DNA of 64,000 nucleotides from Hallella multisaccharivorax DSM 17128 (lineage in GTDB: Bacteria > Bacteroidota > Bacteroidia > Bacteroidales > Bacteroidaceae): NCBI RefSeq assembly GCF_000218235.1, contig NZ_GL945017.1, positions 2,005,775 to 2,069,774 on the forward strand. The letters run 5' to 3'. The translations under genes and the position numbers were made by a program. Positions 1 through 8,694 of the stretch are shown here, piece after piece. The first letter of the stretch is position 1; each line of letters begins with the position of its first letter. The notes beneath the pieces were generated by a model. It did not search any database. It was not told where the DNA came from and saw nothing but the letters and a program-made list of their open reading frames with translations.

Positions 1-819
1 CTTAAAACCTGCGTTTACAAATTCCTGTACTGCTCTCTGCCCTGCATAGTCATTGTCAAGAAAAGTACGAACGGAGGTTATATTTCTTTCATTCAGGTAG
101 TGGATACTTCTTGCTACATTGCTCACAGAATTCATCACAAGGCATTGGTTGGTTACTTCCTCTTTCATTGAAAGGAAAGAAAGAAAATCCATAAAGCCCT
201 CGAACAGACAGACAGGTTGTGCCTTGTCCTCAAATATAGGGGTGATGTCTTTCGGGGCAATCGTTCCCTTAAACAAATGATTGTCCCGTAGTTCATAACC
301 ACCCGAAGAATTGGCAAAGCCGATGGCTTCATATCTCTTTCCCCTTACCTCGTAGCTGATACATTTGAGAAAGGGTGTTGCCTTTTTCAAATTGATGCAA
401 CGTTCCTTTTTGAGATACTCCTGCAGGTGCGGCGGCAAGGTGTCTGATATGCTTATCAGTCTCCTTGTTTCGCTTGCTTGTCTTGTAGTTGTCTGGTTGA
501 GACCAATACGGGGTTCAGTCTTTGAATAGCTGTGCGCTGTATTATCGGAAGCGTTCTGCCCCAAACGGCAGATGGCTTCCGAGAGCGTGTAGTCCTCCAA
601 GCGCATACAAAGGTCTATGATGCTTCCACCCCTGCCTTCGGCATAGTCTATCCAAAGGTTCTTTTCCGTGTCCACCTTGAAACTCGGACGCGTTTCCTCC
701 CTGAGCGGTGAACGGTACATTGCATAGGCAGGTGTCCTGCGGACAGGTCTGATACCCTTCCTTTCGAGATACTCCATGATGGAATATCGCTTGATAAGTG
801 ATAAATCTTCTTCTTTCAT
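1..819 (-). CDS. Toprim-domain DNA primase of mobile element (3' end outside window)
   Basis: The frame is open from the ATG at 819 to the window edge (273 codons), so the C-terminus is missing. The N-terminus has the CHC2-primase pattern YRSPLREETRPSF at about residues 30-42, followed by IDLCMRL. The Toprim part shows the acidic motifs FEGFMDFLSF (about residue 210) and FLDNDYAGQ (about 255). Proteins of this type make primers for replication of mobilizable elements after transfer. The cysteine/histidine zinc ligands normally just before the YRSP motif are not visible. The gene lies downstream of the VapE-type gene in the same direction, the usual order in Bacteroidota mobilizable elements, where mobilization genes normally follow. 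Confidence 0.85.
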   Translation of the reverse strand, partial: MKEEDLSLIKRYSIMEYLERKGIRPVRRTPAYAMYRSPLREETRPSFKVDTEKNLWIDYAEGRGGSIIDLCMRLEDYTLSEAICRLGQNASDNTAHSYSKTEPRIGLNQTTTRQASETRRLISISDTLPPHLQEYLKKERCINLKKATPFLKCISYEVRGKRYEAIGFANSSGGYELRDNHLFKGTIAPKDITPIFEDKAQPVCLFEGFMDFLSFLSMKEEVTNQCLVMNSVSNVARSIHYLNERNITSVRTFLDNDYAGQRAVQEFVNAGFK

Positions 820-1000
820 TGTTTTGATACTTTAATAGGTTGAATGATAATTATTTATGCTTGTCTGTTTTATGGTTTTACCGTTTCCAAAGTTTTTCCC
901 CTCCAAACTTTTTCATCTTTCTTCTTACTACATACTATTCTGTGATAAGTGATTGATAATCAGTATTACTTTGTAGTATAAGACAATACTATACATTCTA

Positions 1001-2302
1001 CTACATTTGGCTACTACAAGTTTGAAGGAGCGGACATGGCAAGATTTTCCTAATCTTGTAGACATAGATGGGGCTACCTCCGTTTCTTCGCTTGCTCACC
1101 TTTATGTATCCTGCTTTCTTCAAGGCTTCGCCCATACGCTTGGCAACAAGTGGTTGGTGAGTATAAATACCCAGATAGGTGAGTATCTCCGTAGTAGTCA
1201 TTAACGAATAGTTTTCATCCTCCGTTGGCTTTTCAAAGCAACGCAGCAAAAGTTCCATCTCAGCGGTTTGTACCTGAAAGTCCTCACTCTCTCTGTATAG
1301 TTCGGCTATCTCATCATCGTCAAACCAATAGCGGAAACCTGACTTTAACAGGGCTTTGGCTTCAGCATAGACATTATCCATTGAAATACGCTTGGCTTTC
1401 TCTATGTCTATGGAAAGAACTTCAAAAGGAAGAAACCGTCTGCTGCCTGTCGGGTCTGTAAGAAAGTCGTTGCCGTTCACTGATGCCACAAAGCTTGCCA
1501 AGTGGGGATGCTCCTCAACATACTTGTCATACGGCATACGGTACTTGACCATCGGACAGGTGATGAGGTTTTTCAGCTCGTTCTCGTCCCGCTTATTAAG
1601 GGCTTTGAGCTGGTCGTCTATATTTACGATAAGGTTCTGACCGATATAAGTGAGTGTGTCTTTCTCCTGCGGATATATTTTTCCTGTGTAACTGTAACCG
1701 TGCAGTGCTGGGGGACAGAGCAGGTCAAGGAACGTTGTCTTGAACTTGCCCTGCTCACCTGTCAGCACAAGGCAGGTGTGGTTGCGGCACTCACGGTCGT
1801 CCATTGCATTGGCGACCACCGCCATGAGCCATTTGGTAAGATACGGCAACCACTTTTCATTGTTACGGACAACAACGCAACTTGCCAAATCGGAAATTGC
1901 TTTTGGTGAAAAGAAAGTAAGAACACTACTACCACTGTAACTACCACCATTGCTACAACCATCACCTATATCTATCAATGGCAACCCTTTTAAATACTCC
2001 TGCACAGGATTGATACGGGGAGAAAAGCTGCTTTCAATGATGGAATAAAGGTTCTCGGCAGAAGTCGCTATGTTTTTATCGCAATCAAGTTCCCTGCGAA
2101 GCGTATTGATTTCATAGCGACCGACTTTTACAAAATCGCTATTACCTTTACTACGATATTCAGTTCTGCCCAGCACGGTATTGTATCTGAACTCGTAGTG
2201 TGTGGAGAGGTAGTTTTCTATCTCTGCGTTCTTGGAGGAACTCCTCATTCGATGAGGATTTCTCCTGCTGCCTGTATTGCCTGCATCTGCGTTCTTTTTC
2301 AT
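1001..2302 (-). CDS. VapE/VirE-type P-loop protein of mobile element
   Basis: This 433-residue protein belongs to the virulence-associated E family of helicase/primase-associated ATPases carried by mobilizable elements. A Walker A motif GEQGKFKTT is at residues 182-190, and a Walker B-like NIDDQ follows about 45 residues later. The N-terminal 100 residues are polar and include a basic stretch (RRNPHRMRSSSK). The start is an ATG preceded by the purine-rich AAGGGAATA. It is transcribed toward the Toprim primase with a gap of about 180 bases. The likely role is replication or stabilization of the element. The family assignment is firm, but the biochemical activity is not established from sequence. 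Confidence 0.85.
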   Translation of the reverse strand: MKKNADAGNTGSRRNPHRMRSSSKNAEIENYLSTHYEFRYNTVLGRTEYRSKGNSDFVKVGRYEINTLRRELDCDKNIATSAENLYSIIESSFSPRINPVQEYLKGLPLIDIGDGCSNGGSYSGSSVLTFFSPKAISDLASCVVVRNNEKWLPYLTKWLMAVVANAMDDRECRNHTCLVLTGEQGKFKTTFLDLLCPPALHGYSYTGKIYPQEKDTLTYIGQNLIVNIDDQLKALNKRDENELKNLITCPMVKYRMPYDKYVEEHPHLASFVASVNGNDFLTDPTGSRRFLPFEVLSIDIEKAKRISMDNVYAEAKALLKSGFRYWFDDDEIAELYRESEDFQVQTAEMELLLRCFEKPTEDENYSLMTTTEILTYLGIYTHQPLVAKRMGEALKKAGYIKVSKRRNGGSPIYVYKIRKILPCPLLQTCSSQM

Positions 2303-2400
2303 TATTCCCTTGAATTAGTTTCCAAGAGTGAAGTTAGGGTGAGAATGCGTAACTTCCAAGCATTCAGAGCCTTCTTGCATAATGTTGCGCTCGTCCGCTG

Positions 2401-2428
2401 CAAAATTCTTAGGAGAACAGGCTGTCAA
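2401..2428 (-). promoter_or_regulatory. Candidate promoter for the VapE-type gene
   Basis: Read on the minus strand there is TTG, 17 bases, then GAATTTTG, one mismatch from the Bacteroidota -7 consensus TAnnTTTG. It would give a leader of about 90 bases before the start at 2302. Confidence 0.4.
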
Positions 2429-2833
2429 GAAGGGTATTTATAGCCTCATTAAGCAAAAAATGGATGACAGGAAAGATAGGTTAGCAGAAATACGGATGTC
2501 GTTGTTTGCTTTCAGATGCAGTCTTTTGCTCCAACTATCTACAAACTATTGATTGGAGCATATTTTATATCGGATTACTGTGCCAACCTATTCCACTATG
2601 ACGCCACAAGCTGCCACTTGAATGGAAAGTGATGGAATAAGAAATATCCAATATTAATTTTGCATAAGACAAGCTGCGCTCAGCAAAGGATAAGTGAACT
2701 CTCCTCTGCACTCGCTTGGATTGTCTTTGCAATGAAAGAAAAAAGACGGGGCAGGAAAACGCAAATGTGAACCGATGAAACGGATTGCTCTTTTCCCGAT
2801 AGTTCCCGATACTTCCCTGCTGTTCCCCACGGC
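2429..2833. other. Intergenic stretch between VapE and helix-turn-helix genes
   Basis: No coding region is supported here. A TAATTTTG box on the plus strand at about 2654-2661 could be a weak upstream promoter. The stretch also holds a short direct repeat (TCCCGATA/TCCCGATA near 2798-2815). It separates two divergent transcription units of the element. Confidence 0.5.
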
Positions 2834-2864
2834 TTTGAGAGGCACACGCACGTCATTACCTTTG
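2834..2864 (+). promoter_or_regulatory. Promoter for the two helix-turn-helix genes
   Basis: TTTG at 2834-2837, 19 bases, then TACCTTTG at 2857-2864 match the Bacteroidota -33/-7 promoter consensus. Transcription would start near 2871, about 47 bases before the ATG at 2918. Confidence 0.65.
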
Positions 2865-2917
2865 CCGATGGAAACAGGAAAGACCTGAAACAACAAACAA
2901 TAAAACAAGATAAGATT

Positions 2918-3208
2918 ATGAACTATTACGTCATTACAGAAACCAATTGGGCAAAGCTGCGAGATGAAATCTTGAGCCTTGCAGAATGCTGCCACAAAGC
3001 ATTCGGAGAAAAGAGCAAACACACCGACTGGCTGCACAACGGAGATGTGTGCAGGTTACTCAACATCAGCAAACGCACCTTGCAGCATTATCGTGATACG
3101 GGCGTGCTGCCGTTTACGCAAATCGGACACAAGTGCTATTACAAGCGCGAGGATGTGGAAGCATTGCTTCTTACGAAATTGAACAAACCTAAAAACAGAC
3201 AGATATGA
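2918..3208 (+). CDS. Small helix-turn-helix (excisionase/MerR-like) protein 1
   Basis: The protein has 96 residues. Its second half (about 45-85) is a helix-turn-helix_17/MerR-like DNA-binding unit with the pattern DVCRLLNISKRTLQHYRDTG followed by YKREDVEALL. Such pairs occur next to recombinase and replication modules of Bacteroidota integrative elements, where relatives act as recombination directionality factors or regulators (for example Xis2c/Xis2d of CTnDOT). The stop codon overlaps the next start (ATGA at 3205), so the two genes are translationally coupled. A role in excision or in control of the element is inferred from family and context. Confidence 0.8.
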   Translation: MNYYVITETNWAKLRDEILSLAECCHKAFGEKSKHTDWLHNGDVCRLLNISKRTLQHYRDTGVLPFTQIGHKCYYKREDVEALLLTKLNKPKNRQI

Positions 3209-3507
3209 TGGAAACAGCAAGAGACTTGAACATGGAGACGGACGAGATGCAGCTGGTTGTCTCAGCGTTGAGAGGTGTAGGAAAACGGATTGTGGAAGTG
3301 GCACAGACACACAAGCCACTCTTTGCAGGCGAACTTTTCCTCACAGGAAAGGAAGTGTGCGAGCGGCTGTATATCAGTCCCCGTACCTTGCAGGACTACC
3401 GAGACAGGAAGATTATACCCTACACGAAGTTTGCAGGGAAGATACTCTACAAGGCTTCGGACTTGGAAAGGATGTTGGAGGAGAATTACTATTTTAAGTC
3501 CATTTGA
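3205..3507 (+). CDS. Small helix-turn-helix (excisionase/MerR-like) protein 2
   Basis: This 100-residue paralog of the preceding gene has its DNA-binding unit near residues 50-95 (KEVCERLYISPRTLQDYRD, then YKASDLERML). The N-terminal half is helical and differs from the first protein, as expected for proteins that form a heteromeric complex. It overlaps the first gene by four bases. The likely role is the same: control of excision or of element gene expression. Confidence 0.8.
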   Translation: MMETARDLNMETDEMQLVVSALRGVGKRIVEVAQTHKPLFAGELFLTGKEVCERLYISPRTLQDYRDRKIIPYTKFAGKILYKASDLERMLEENYYFKSI

Positions 3508-3548
3508 ATTTAGTATTATAATTCGATTAAAATACCTATTAATAAGTA

Positions 3549-3579
3549 TTGCCAGTATAGAATTCTTCCCATACCTTTG
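3549..3579 (+). promoter_or_regulatory. Promoter now separated from the TetR operon by an intron
   Basis: TTG at 3549-3551, 20 bases, then TACCTTTG at 3572-3579 fit the Bacteroidota consensus. Transcription would begin near 3586, just ahead of two overlapping ATG codons at 3597 and 3600. The group II intron begins 48 bases further on. In the uninterrupted sequence this promoter would read into the hairpin at 5564 and the TetR gene. Confidence 0.6.
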
Positions 3580-3687
3580 TATCCAAAATTGAATTAATGA
3601 TGAAAATATCACACAGCCGCATAAAGGCAACAAATCGAGTAGGAGGAAAACGAAGTAGTTTTCTTCCTACTTTCGTTTTCCGACCTC

Positions 3688-5133
3688 TCACACCACCGTA
3701 CATGCGGTCCCGCATACGGCGGTTCCTATTTTGGGGTGCCATTCGAGATACGTCCCCATTAAAGTAGCATACCCTGCTGCACGTAGATTGTTGTTACTTA
3801 TTGCAGTTGCTAAAATAGGACTATTAGCTATATGCCAATAACCCTTACGAGTATTACCCCATTCGTATGCTTGGTATTTATTAATACCACATCTAATGAG
3901 GTTTGCCACTTTTGTCTTGACTTTCTTCCAAGCTTTCCATATACACATGCGTATTCTACGTCTTAACCATTCGTCTGTTTCAAGCAAGAGACGCTTCATA
4001 TTGGCAAGGTGATAATAGCCAACCCACCCTCTTATGTATTCTTTCAGCTTTTGCTTTCTCTTGGCATATCCCCATCCATTGCTGCGACTTGTCAGTTCTT
4101 TCAACCTTGACTTCATCTTGGCTTTGGATTTTGGGTGCACAGTGAGTTGGCATTTGCCTTTCATCACATAAAAGGAGTAGCCCAGATATTTCACTCCACG
4201 TACATACGACACTACGGTCTTTTCCTTGTTGACTCTGAGATATAGAACATTTTCTATAAATCGGGTTATAGACTCCTTCACTCGCATTGCAGCCCTTTTG
4301 GACTTACAGAATATCATCGAGTCATCGGCATAGCGTACAAAGGGAAGCCCTCTGCGTTCAAGTTCTTTGTCCAATTCGTTGAGTATGATGTTACTCAACA
4401 ACGGACTTAGCGGTCCTCCTTGGGGAGTTCCCTCTTCGCTCGCTTCAAACAAGCCTTTGTTCATTACACCACTTCGGAGATATTTGTGTATAAGACTGAC
4501 CACTCTGCCGTCTTTTATCGTACGGCTGAGAATTTCTATGAGTTTGCTATGGCTCACGGTATCGAAGAAGCGTTCAAGGTCAAGGTCTACTACATATATG
4601 TAGCCTTCATTAATTATACTTTGCGCTCCTCGTATTGCGTCATGGCATCCTCTTCTCGGACGGAAGCCGTAGCTCGTCTTGGAAAATTGGTTCTCATAGA
4701 TGGGGGTCAATACTTGGTTTATGGCTTGTTGCACCAAACGGTCTACTACTGTAGGTATTCCCAACAGGCGCATCTTGCCATTGTCTTTGGGTATTTCTAC
4801 CCTTTTCACTGGGTTTGGACGGTAAGAGCCGTCCATCAAGGAACGGATGAGCAAGTCCTTATTGGTCAATAGCCATGGGAGCAACTGCTCACACGACATC
4901 TTGTCGATACCACCACAGCCTTTGTTTCTCATAACTGCCTTGTAGGCTCGGTTGAGATTTGAAGGGCTAAGGATTTGCTCGAAAAGGTGTTCCTTGTCGA
5001 ATGGTACTTCCACGATGTTGTCTTCACACATCCACATGTAGGTCTGCACTCCCCCATACCATTCGGTTTCCGACCTATCTCTTTGGGGGCAGCCATTAAC
5101 TTGGGATAATGTTTTCTGCATTCTTTCCTTCAT
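3688..5133 (-). CDS. ltrA: Group II intron reverse transcriptase/maturase
   Basis: This 481-residue intron-encoded protein has reverse transcriptase domains from about residue 60 to 330 with the catalytic YADDSMIF motif. It also carries the family landmarks GIDKMSCE, SYGFRPRRGCHDA, DLDLERFFD and EGTPQGGPLSPLLSNI. The maturase (domain X) part includes YIRGWVGYYHLANM near residue 370. No HNH endonuclease domain is visible at the C-terminus, so mobility would be endonuclease-independent. The stop codon falls just beyond domain V, so the last residues are encoded by ribozyme sequence. The gene appears intact. Confidence 0.93.
   Translation of the reverse strand: MKERMQKTLSQVNGCPQRDRSETEWYGGVQTYMWMCEDNIVEVPFDKEHLFEQILSPSNLNRAYKAVMRNKGCGGIDKMSCEQLLPWLLTNKDLLIRSLMDGSYRPNPVKRVEIPKDNGKMRLLGIPTVVDRLVQQAINQVLTPIYENQFSKTSYGFRPRRGCHDAIRGAQSIINEGYIYVVDLDLERFFDTVSHSKLIEILSRTIKDGRVVSLIHKYLRSGVMNKGLFEASEEGTPQGGPLSPLLSNIILNELDKELERRGLPFVRYADDSMIFCKSKRAAMRVKESITRFIENVLYLRVNKEKTVVSYVRGVKYLGYSFYVMKGKCQLTVHPKSKAKMKSRLKELTSRSNGWGYAKRKQKLKEYIRGWVGYYHLANMKRLLLETDEWLRRRIRMCIWKAWKKVKTKVANLIRCGINKYQAYEWGNTRKGYWHIANSPILATAISNNNLRAAGYATLMGTYLEWHPKIGTAVCGTACTVV
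3692..3725 (-). ncRNA. Group II intron domain V
   Basis: The 34-nt hairpin pairs CCGCCGTATGCGG with CCGCATGTACGGTGG around a GGAC-type loop. Domain V is the catalytic core of the intron. A long domain VI stem (GGAAAACGAA with TTCGTTTTCC) follows before the 3' end. Confidence 0.8.
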
Positions 5134-5563
5134 GAGGTATGTTTCAATTACTATCGCTTGATTGTTAGGTTCAGCCCTTCATGCAACGTTATCGAGTATT
5201 GCACTACTATGGCGTCTGCTGACTTCTCACGGCAAGCTTTACTCCACTTCTTTCGTAAAAAAAACTATTTGAAGTGTCCGTGAGACCTCCTCGGATAAGG
5301 GCATTGTCTTTCCATCTTATACCCACTTCATTTACACCAACCGTTCCGAATAGCTATAGGGCTTTGATTTGTTTAGCAACCTTACCCACGGTCATATGCC
5401 TTGTATGAAGTTTCTGTTCGTTAGGTCAGATGTTTGCCGCCGGCTTCTTTCAGATTCCACCTCACGATGGACGCCCTTGCCTTTGGCTATGTAATTCCCG
5501 CTATTAAGGCTTACTCGGGACTTGCACCCGTTAGACAATACTCATGCCGAGCATACTAAAAGG

Positions 5564-5595
5564 AGCGTACTGTTTTTTAACAGTACGCTTTTTTT
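5564..5595 (+). terminator. Hairpin with T tract ahead of the TetR gene
   Basis: AGCGTACTGTT pairs with AACAGTACGCT around four T residues, and seven T follow. On the plus strand this is an intrinsic terminator. It stands between the stranded promoter at 3549 and TetR, so it may be an attenuator. The intron sits seven bases from the hairpin. Confidence 0.75.
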
Positions 5596-5612
5596 ATGAA
5601 CAAAACTGAACG

Positions 5613-6248
5613 ATGTCCGTTAATAAAATAGTAATGAAAATATTAAAAGAAGATATAAGAAACAGAATTGTCACAGCTGCCCGCAATGAATTTATTAAAA
5701 ATGGTTTTAGAAAAACTTCGATGCGAACAATTTCTGCAAAATCAGGAGTTGTCTTAGGTAATATATACAATTATTTTAAGACAAAAGATGATATTTTTTA
5801 TGCTGTCCTTAGGCCTTTACTTGCTGTCTTGGATGGAAGGCTGTCCTCCTATCGCATAGAATCCAACAAAATAGACAAACTTCGTTTCTCTATACAAAGT
5901 CAAAAAGATTTGCTAAGAGAAACGCTTAAAATAATTTTCTTGTATAAAGAAGAATTAAAGTTATTGCTCTTTGAATCAAAAGGTACTTCTGTAGAATTTT
6001 TCCGTGAAAATTTTATCGAAGAACAAGTTGCAATAAGTAAAGAATATATTGATCAAATGCAAAAAGTCTATCCACAAATACAAACAAAAGTTTCGTCACT
6101 ATTCTTTCGGATTTCCTCTTCTACATGGGTAACAATCGTCGGAGAGATTGTCTCAAATCCAGAAATCCGTAAAGAAGAGGCAAAACAGGTTTTGTCTGAA
6201 TATATACGCTATAATACAGCAGGATGGCGAGAACTCATTAATCCATAA
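5613..6248 (+). CDS. TetR/AcrR family regulator of the uptake cargo
   Basis: The protein has 211 residues, or 204 if translation starts at the ATG at 5634 (MKILKEDIRN). The helix-turn-helix covers about residues 18-60, with the signature MRTISAKSGVVLGNIYNYF. The remainder is a helical ligand/dimer domain. It ends four bases before the TonB receptor, so the three cargo genes probably form one operon. The codon use is AT-rich compared with host genes to the right. It probably senses iron-ligand status or a siderophore-type effector, but that is inference from the neighbours. Confidence 0.85.
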   Translation: MSVNKIVMKILKEDIRNRIVTAARNEFIKNGFRKTSMRTISAKSGVVLGNIYNYFKTKDDIFYAVLRPLLAVLDGRLSSYRIESNKIDKLRFSIQSQKDLLRETLKIIFLYKEELKLLLFESKGTSVEFFRENFIEEQVAISKEYIDQMQKVYPQIQTKVSSLFFRISSSTWVTIVGEIVSNPEIRKEEAKQVLSEYIRYNTAGWRELINP

Positions 6249-6252
6249 AATT

Positions 6253-8667
6253 ATGAACAGATTATTCATCGTAACGATACTGTGTTTGTGTACAACAGTT
6301 TTGTCTGCCCAAAATATATTACGTGGGAAAATCATAGATAAAGAAACAGGACTTCCCATATTTGGGGCATGCATATCAATCAAAAATACAAAACAGAAAA
6401 CAGTTTCTGACAAGACAGGCAATTATCAAATTGACATACCCTCAAATGGAACATGTATTGTTGAGGTTTCATTTGTTGGATATAAACGAGTAAGGCAAGT
6501 CATTGTATTAAACGGCAATATCACAAAAGACTTTTTCTTAGAATCATCAGCGAACGTCCTTAACGAAGTTGTAGTGAGGGGATCTTCCCAGCAGGCGGAA
6601 ATAAACCGCATTCGGCAAAGTCCTATGGCTGTAACCGTAGTGGACGGATCCAAGCTGCGGGGACGTTCAAGCGGTATAGAAGAAATTCTTACACGCACGT
6701 CTGGCATCAAAGTAAGAAAGACAGGCGGATTGGGAAGTGCGTCGCGCATATCTGTACATGGTTTAGAAGGTAAGCGTGTCGCCGTATATATTAATGGGTT
6801 TCCACTCAACAGTCCTGACGGTTCTTTCGACATCAACGATATTCCAATAGATGTGATCAAATATATAGAGGTGTACAAGGGTATTGTGCCTGCAGAATAT
6901 GGAGGCGACGGATTAGGAGGAGCCATCAATATTGTGACACGTGAGGATGAATGCGACCTAGTAGGATTCACGCAGGAATTGGCATCATTCGGAACATCCA
7001 AGACACTTACAAGTGCTCAAAAGCTTTTTGCAAAGTCAGGCATATTATTTAATGTTGCTTTCTTTAAGAATAAATCCAAGAACAACTACACGATGTCATG
7101 GCCAGTATTCGAAACAAACCTGCCAGTCTCAGAATACAGAAAGGTAAGACGAAATAATGACTATTATGACGCAGACTTCTATCATGTCGGCATTGGTTTT
7201 AGAAAGTTATACTTCGATAAACTGGATTTGGAATGCGCCTTCTACAGAAATAAAAAAGGTATACAGTCTCTTAACTTTGATTCGCAGCATGCCTATATGA
7301 AAGGCTTTAATATAATGCCCACTTTGCATATAGAAAAAGACGACTTCGTCTTTAAAGGTTTGGAAATGAAATCATCCCTTGTTATTCCTATTATACAAAC
7401 GAGCCTGATAGACACGACAACAACAAGAAGACAATGGGATGGAACCATCACTCAGGCAATGGGGGAAACAGAAGATAATCTTCTTAATGAATCCCATAAC
7501 CGGCAATTTGAATTACGAAACAAATTTAATTTAAAATATACATTTGGACAACATACATTCAACATAAATGATCAACTTGCTCTTTCGGACTACCGTCCTA
7601 AAGATGAACGCATGAATGACTATCTCGGGTTCGATCCTAGCTCGTTTCCCAGCAAAATGATTTCAAACAATATCGGACTCTGTCATTTGTATGCCTCTTC
7701 CAATCATCGTTTTCAGAATTCCTTGACGATAAGCATTTACTATCTGAAGTCAAAAATCTTTAGAACAAGCGATGCCTTGTCGAAAGCCCAAATGAAAGAT
7801 GCATCAGCTCCCAAACAGACAAGTGTGAACAAAACGTACTACGGATTTAGTGAGGGAGTGAGCTATGAGTTTTGGGAAGGCGTGAGGGGAAAGTTCTCGT
7901 TTTCACACAATGTGAGACTCCCTGACACAGGAGAACTTTTCGGTAACGGAATGAGCATCAAGCCATCAGTGAACTTACTGCCTGAAATTGGAGATAACCT
8001 GAACGTTGGAACCATCATAGATACAAGAAATGTGATGGGACTTACCCGCGTGCAGTGGGAAACAAACTTCTATTACATGTATATCCAAAATATGATAAGG
8101 CTTTTCCCCGCTGATATCCGTTCCATCTACACAAACTTGGGAAAGACGAGCACGATGGGATTTGATACCGATTTGAAAGTAGACGTGACACCAAACATCT
8201 ATACATATTTCAATCTTACACTACAGGACATTCGAGACCGACAGAAATGGTTAAACGATGCAAAAGGAACGGATAATCCCACATATAATAAACATGTACC
8301 CAACATACCGTCTTTCTATTTCAACTATGGTTTGGAGTATCATGCAGAAAATTTACTGGGGCGAAATGAACTGTCTAGAATTTATATGGATGTGTCCCAT
8401 GTCGGAGAATTCGATTGGGGATGGCAAATGAGCACACTGTCCGACCAGCGTAAAAAATGGATTATCCCCTCCAACGATGTGTTTACCATAGGCCTTCAAC
8501 AATCCTTTTGGCACAACAACATTTCATTGAGTTTCGAAGTTGAGAACATCTTTGACAAGGAGAACTATATGGAATTCAAGATGCCACTGCAAGGACGCAC
8601 TTTTAAAACAAAATTGCGTTTTAATCTGTTCCGCGACAAAACATCGGGCGGAGCAATGAGTTTGTAA
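6253..8667 (+). CDS. TonB-dependent outer membrane receptor with carboxypeptidase-like N-domain
   Basis: The start at 6253 gives an 804-residue protein with a clear signal peptide ending LSAQ. A carboxypeptidase-regulatory-like domain spans about residues 25-105, the plug domain about 120-225 (MAVTVVDGSKLRGR, ISVHGLEGKRVAVYINGFP, YGGDGLGGAINIVT), and a beta-barrel follows to an aromatic-rich C-terminus. It lacks the SusC-specific features and has no SusD partner. Together with the following DUF4374 lipoprotein it resembles the receptor/lipoprotein pair XusA/XusB that imports foreign siderophores in Bacteroides. The substrate is not proven. Confidence 0.85.
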   Translation: MNRLFIVTILCLCTTVLSAQNILRGKIIDKETGLPIFGACISIKNTKQKTVSDKTGNYQIDIPSNGTCIVEVSFVGYKRVRQVIVLNGNITKDFFLESSANVLNEVVVRGSSQQAEINRIRQSPMAVTVVDGSKLRGRSSGIEEILTRTSGIKVRKTGGLGSASRISVHGLEGKRVAVYINGFPLNSPDGSFDINDIPIDVIKYIEVYKGIVPAEYGGDGLGGAINIVTREDECDLVGFTQELASFGTSKTLTSAQKLFAKSGILFNVAFFKNKSKNNYTMSWPVFETNLPVSEYRKVRRNNDYYDADFYHVGIGFRKLYFDKLDLECAFYRNKKGIQSLNFDSQHAYMKGFNIMPTLHIEKDDFVFKGLEMKSSLVIPIIQTSLIDTTTTRRQWDGTITQAMGETEDNLLNESHNRQFELRNKFNLKYTFGQHTFNINDQLALSDYRPKDERMNDYLGFDPSSFPSKMISNNIGLCHLYASSNHRFQNSLTISIYYLKSKIFRTSDALSKAQMKDASAPKQTSVNKTYYGFSEGVSYEFWEGVRGKFSFSHNVRLPDTGELFGNGMSIKPSVNLLPEIGDNLNVGTIIDTRNVMGLTRVQWETNFYYMYIQNMIRLFPADIRSIYTNLGKTSTMGFDTDLKVDVTPNIYTYFNLTLQDIRDRQKWLNDAKGTDNPTYNKHVPNIPSFYFNYGLEYHAENLLGRNELSRIYMDVSHVGEFDWGWQMSTLSDQRKKWIIPSNDVFTIGLQQSFWHNNISLSFEVENIFDKENYMEFKMPLQGRTFKTKLRFNLFRDKTSGGAMSL

Positions 8668-8694
8668 TATATTACCAATTTAAAAACAAATAAA

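Larger units (their letters stand above)
3634..5556 (-). mobile_element. Group II intron (about 1.92 kb), antisense to its surroundings
   Basis: On the minus strand the intron begins GTATGCTCGGC at 5556, a variant of the GUGYG start, and ends CTACTCGAT at 3634. Between these lie a 5' ribozyme part of about 420 bases, the reverse transcriptase gene, a typical domain V, and a domain VI stem ending close to the 3' boundary. The 5' exon side is a strong hairpin (5564-5589), the kind of site several bacterial group II introns prefer. The boundaries are inferred from conserved ends, not from an empty-site comparison. Confidence 0.75.
3597..5609 (+). pseudogene. Short leader reading frame interrupted by the group II intron
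   Basis: If the intron (3634-5556) is removed, the ATG at 3597 opens a frame of 29 codons that crosses the hairpin at 5564-5589 and stops with TGA at 5607-5609, three bases before the ATG at 5613. This would be the form of a leader peptide that couples translation to read-through of a terminator ahead of TetR. The intron lies antisense to this frame, so it could not be spliced from this transcript. Whether the peptide was ever made is inference. Confidence 0.35.

Noticed and set aside
3539-3742. Small basic frame on the minus strand ending the intron
   Set aside because: It overlaps domains V and VI of the intron and the end of the reverse transcriptase gene in another frame, so it is ribozyme sequence.
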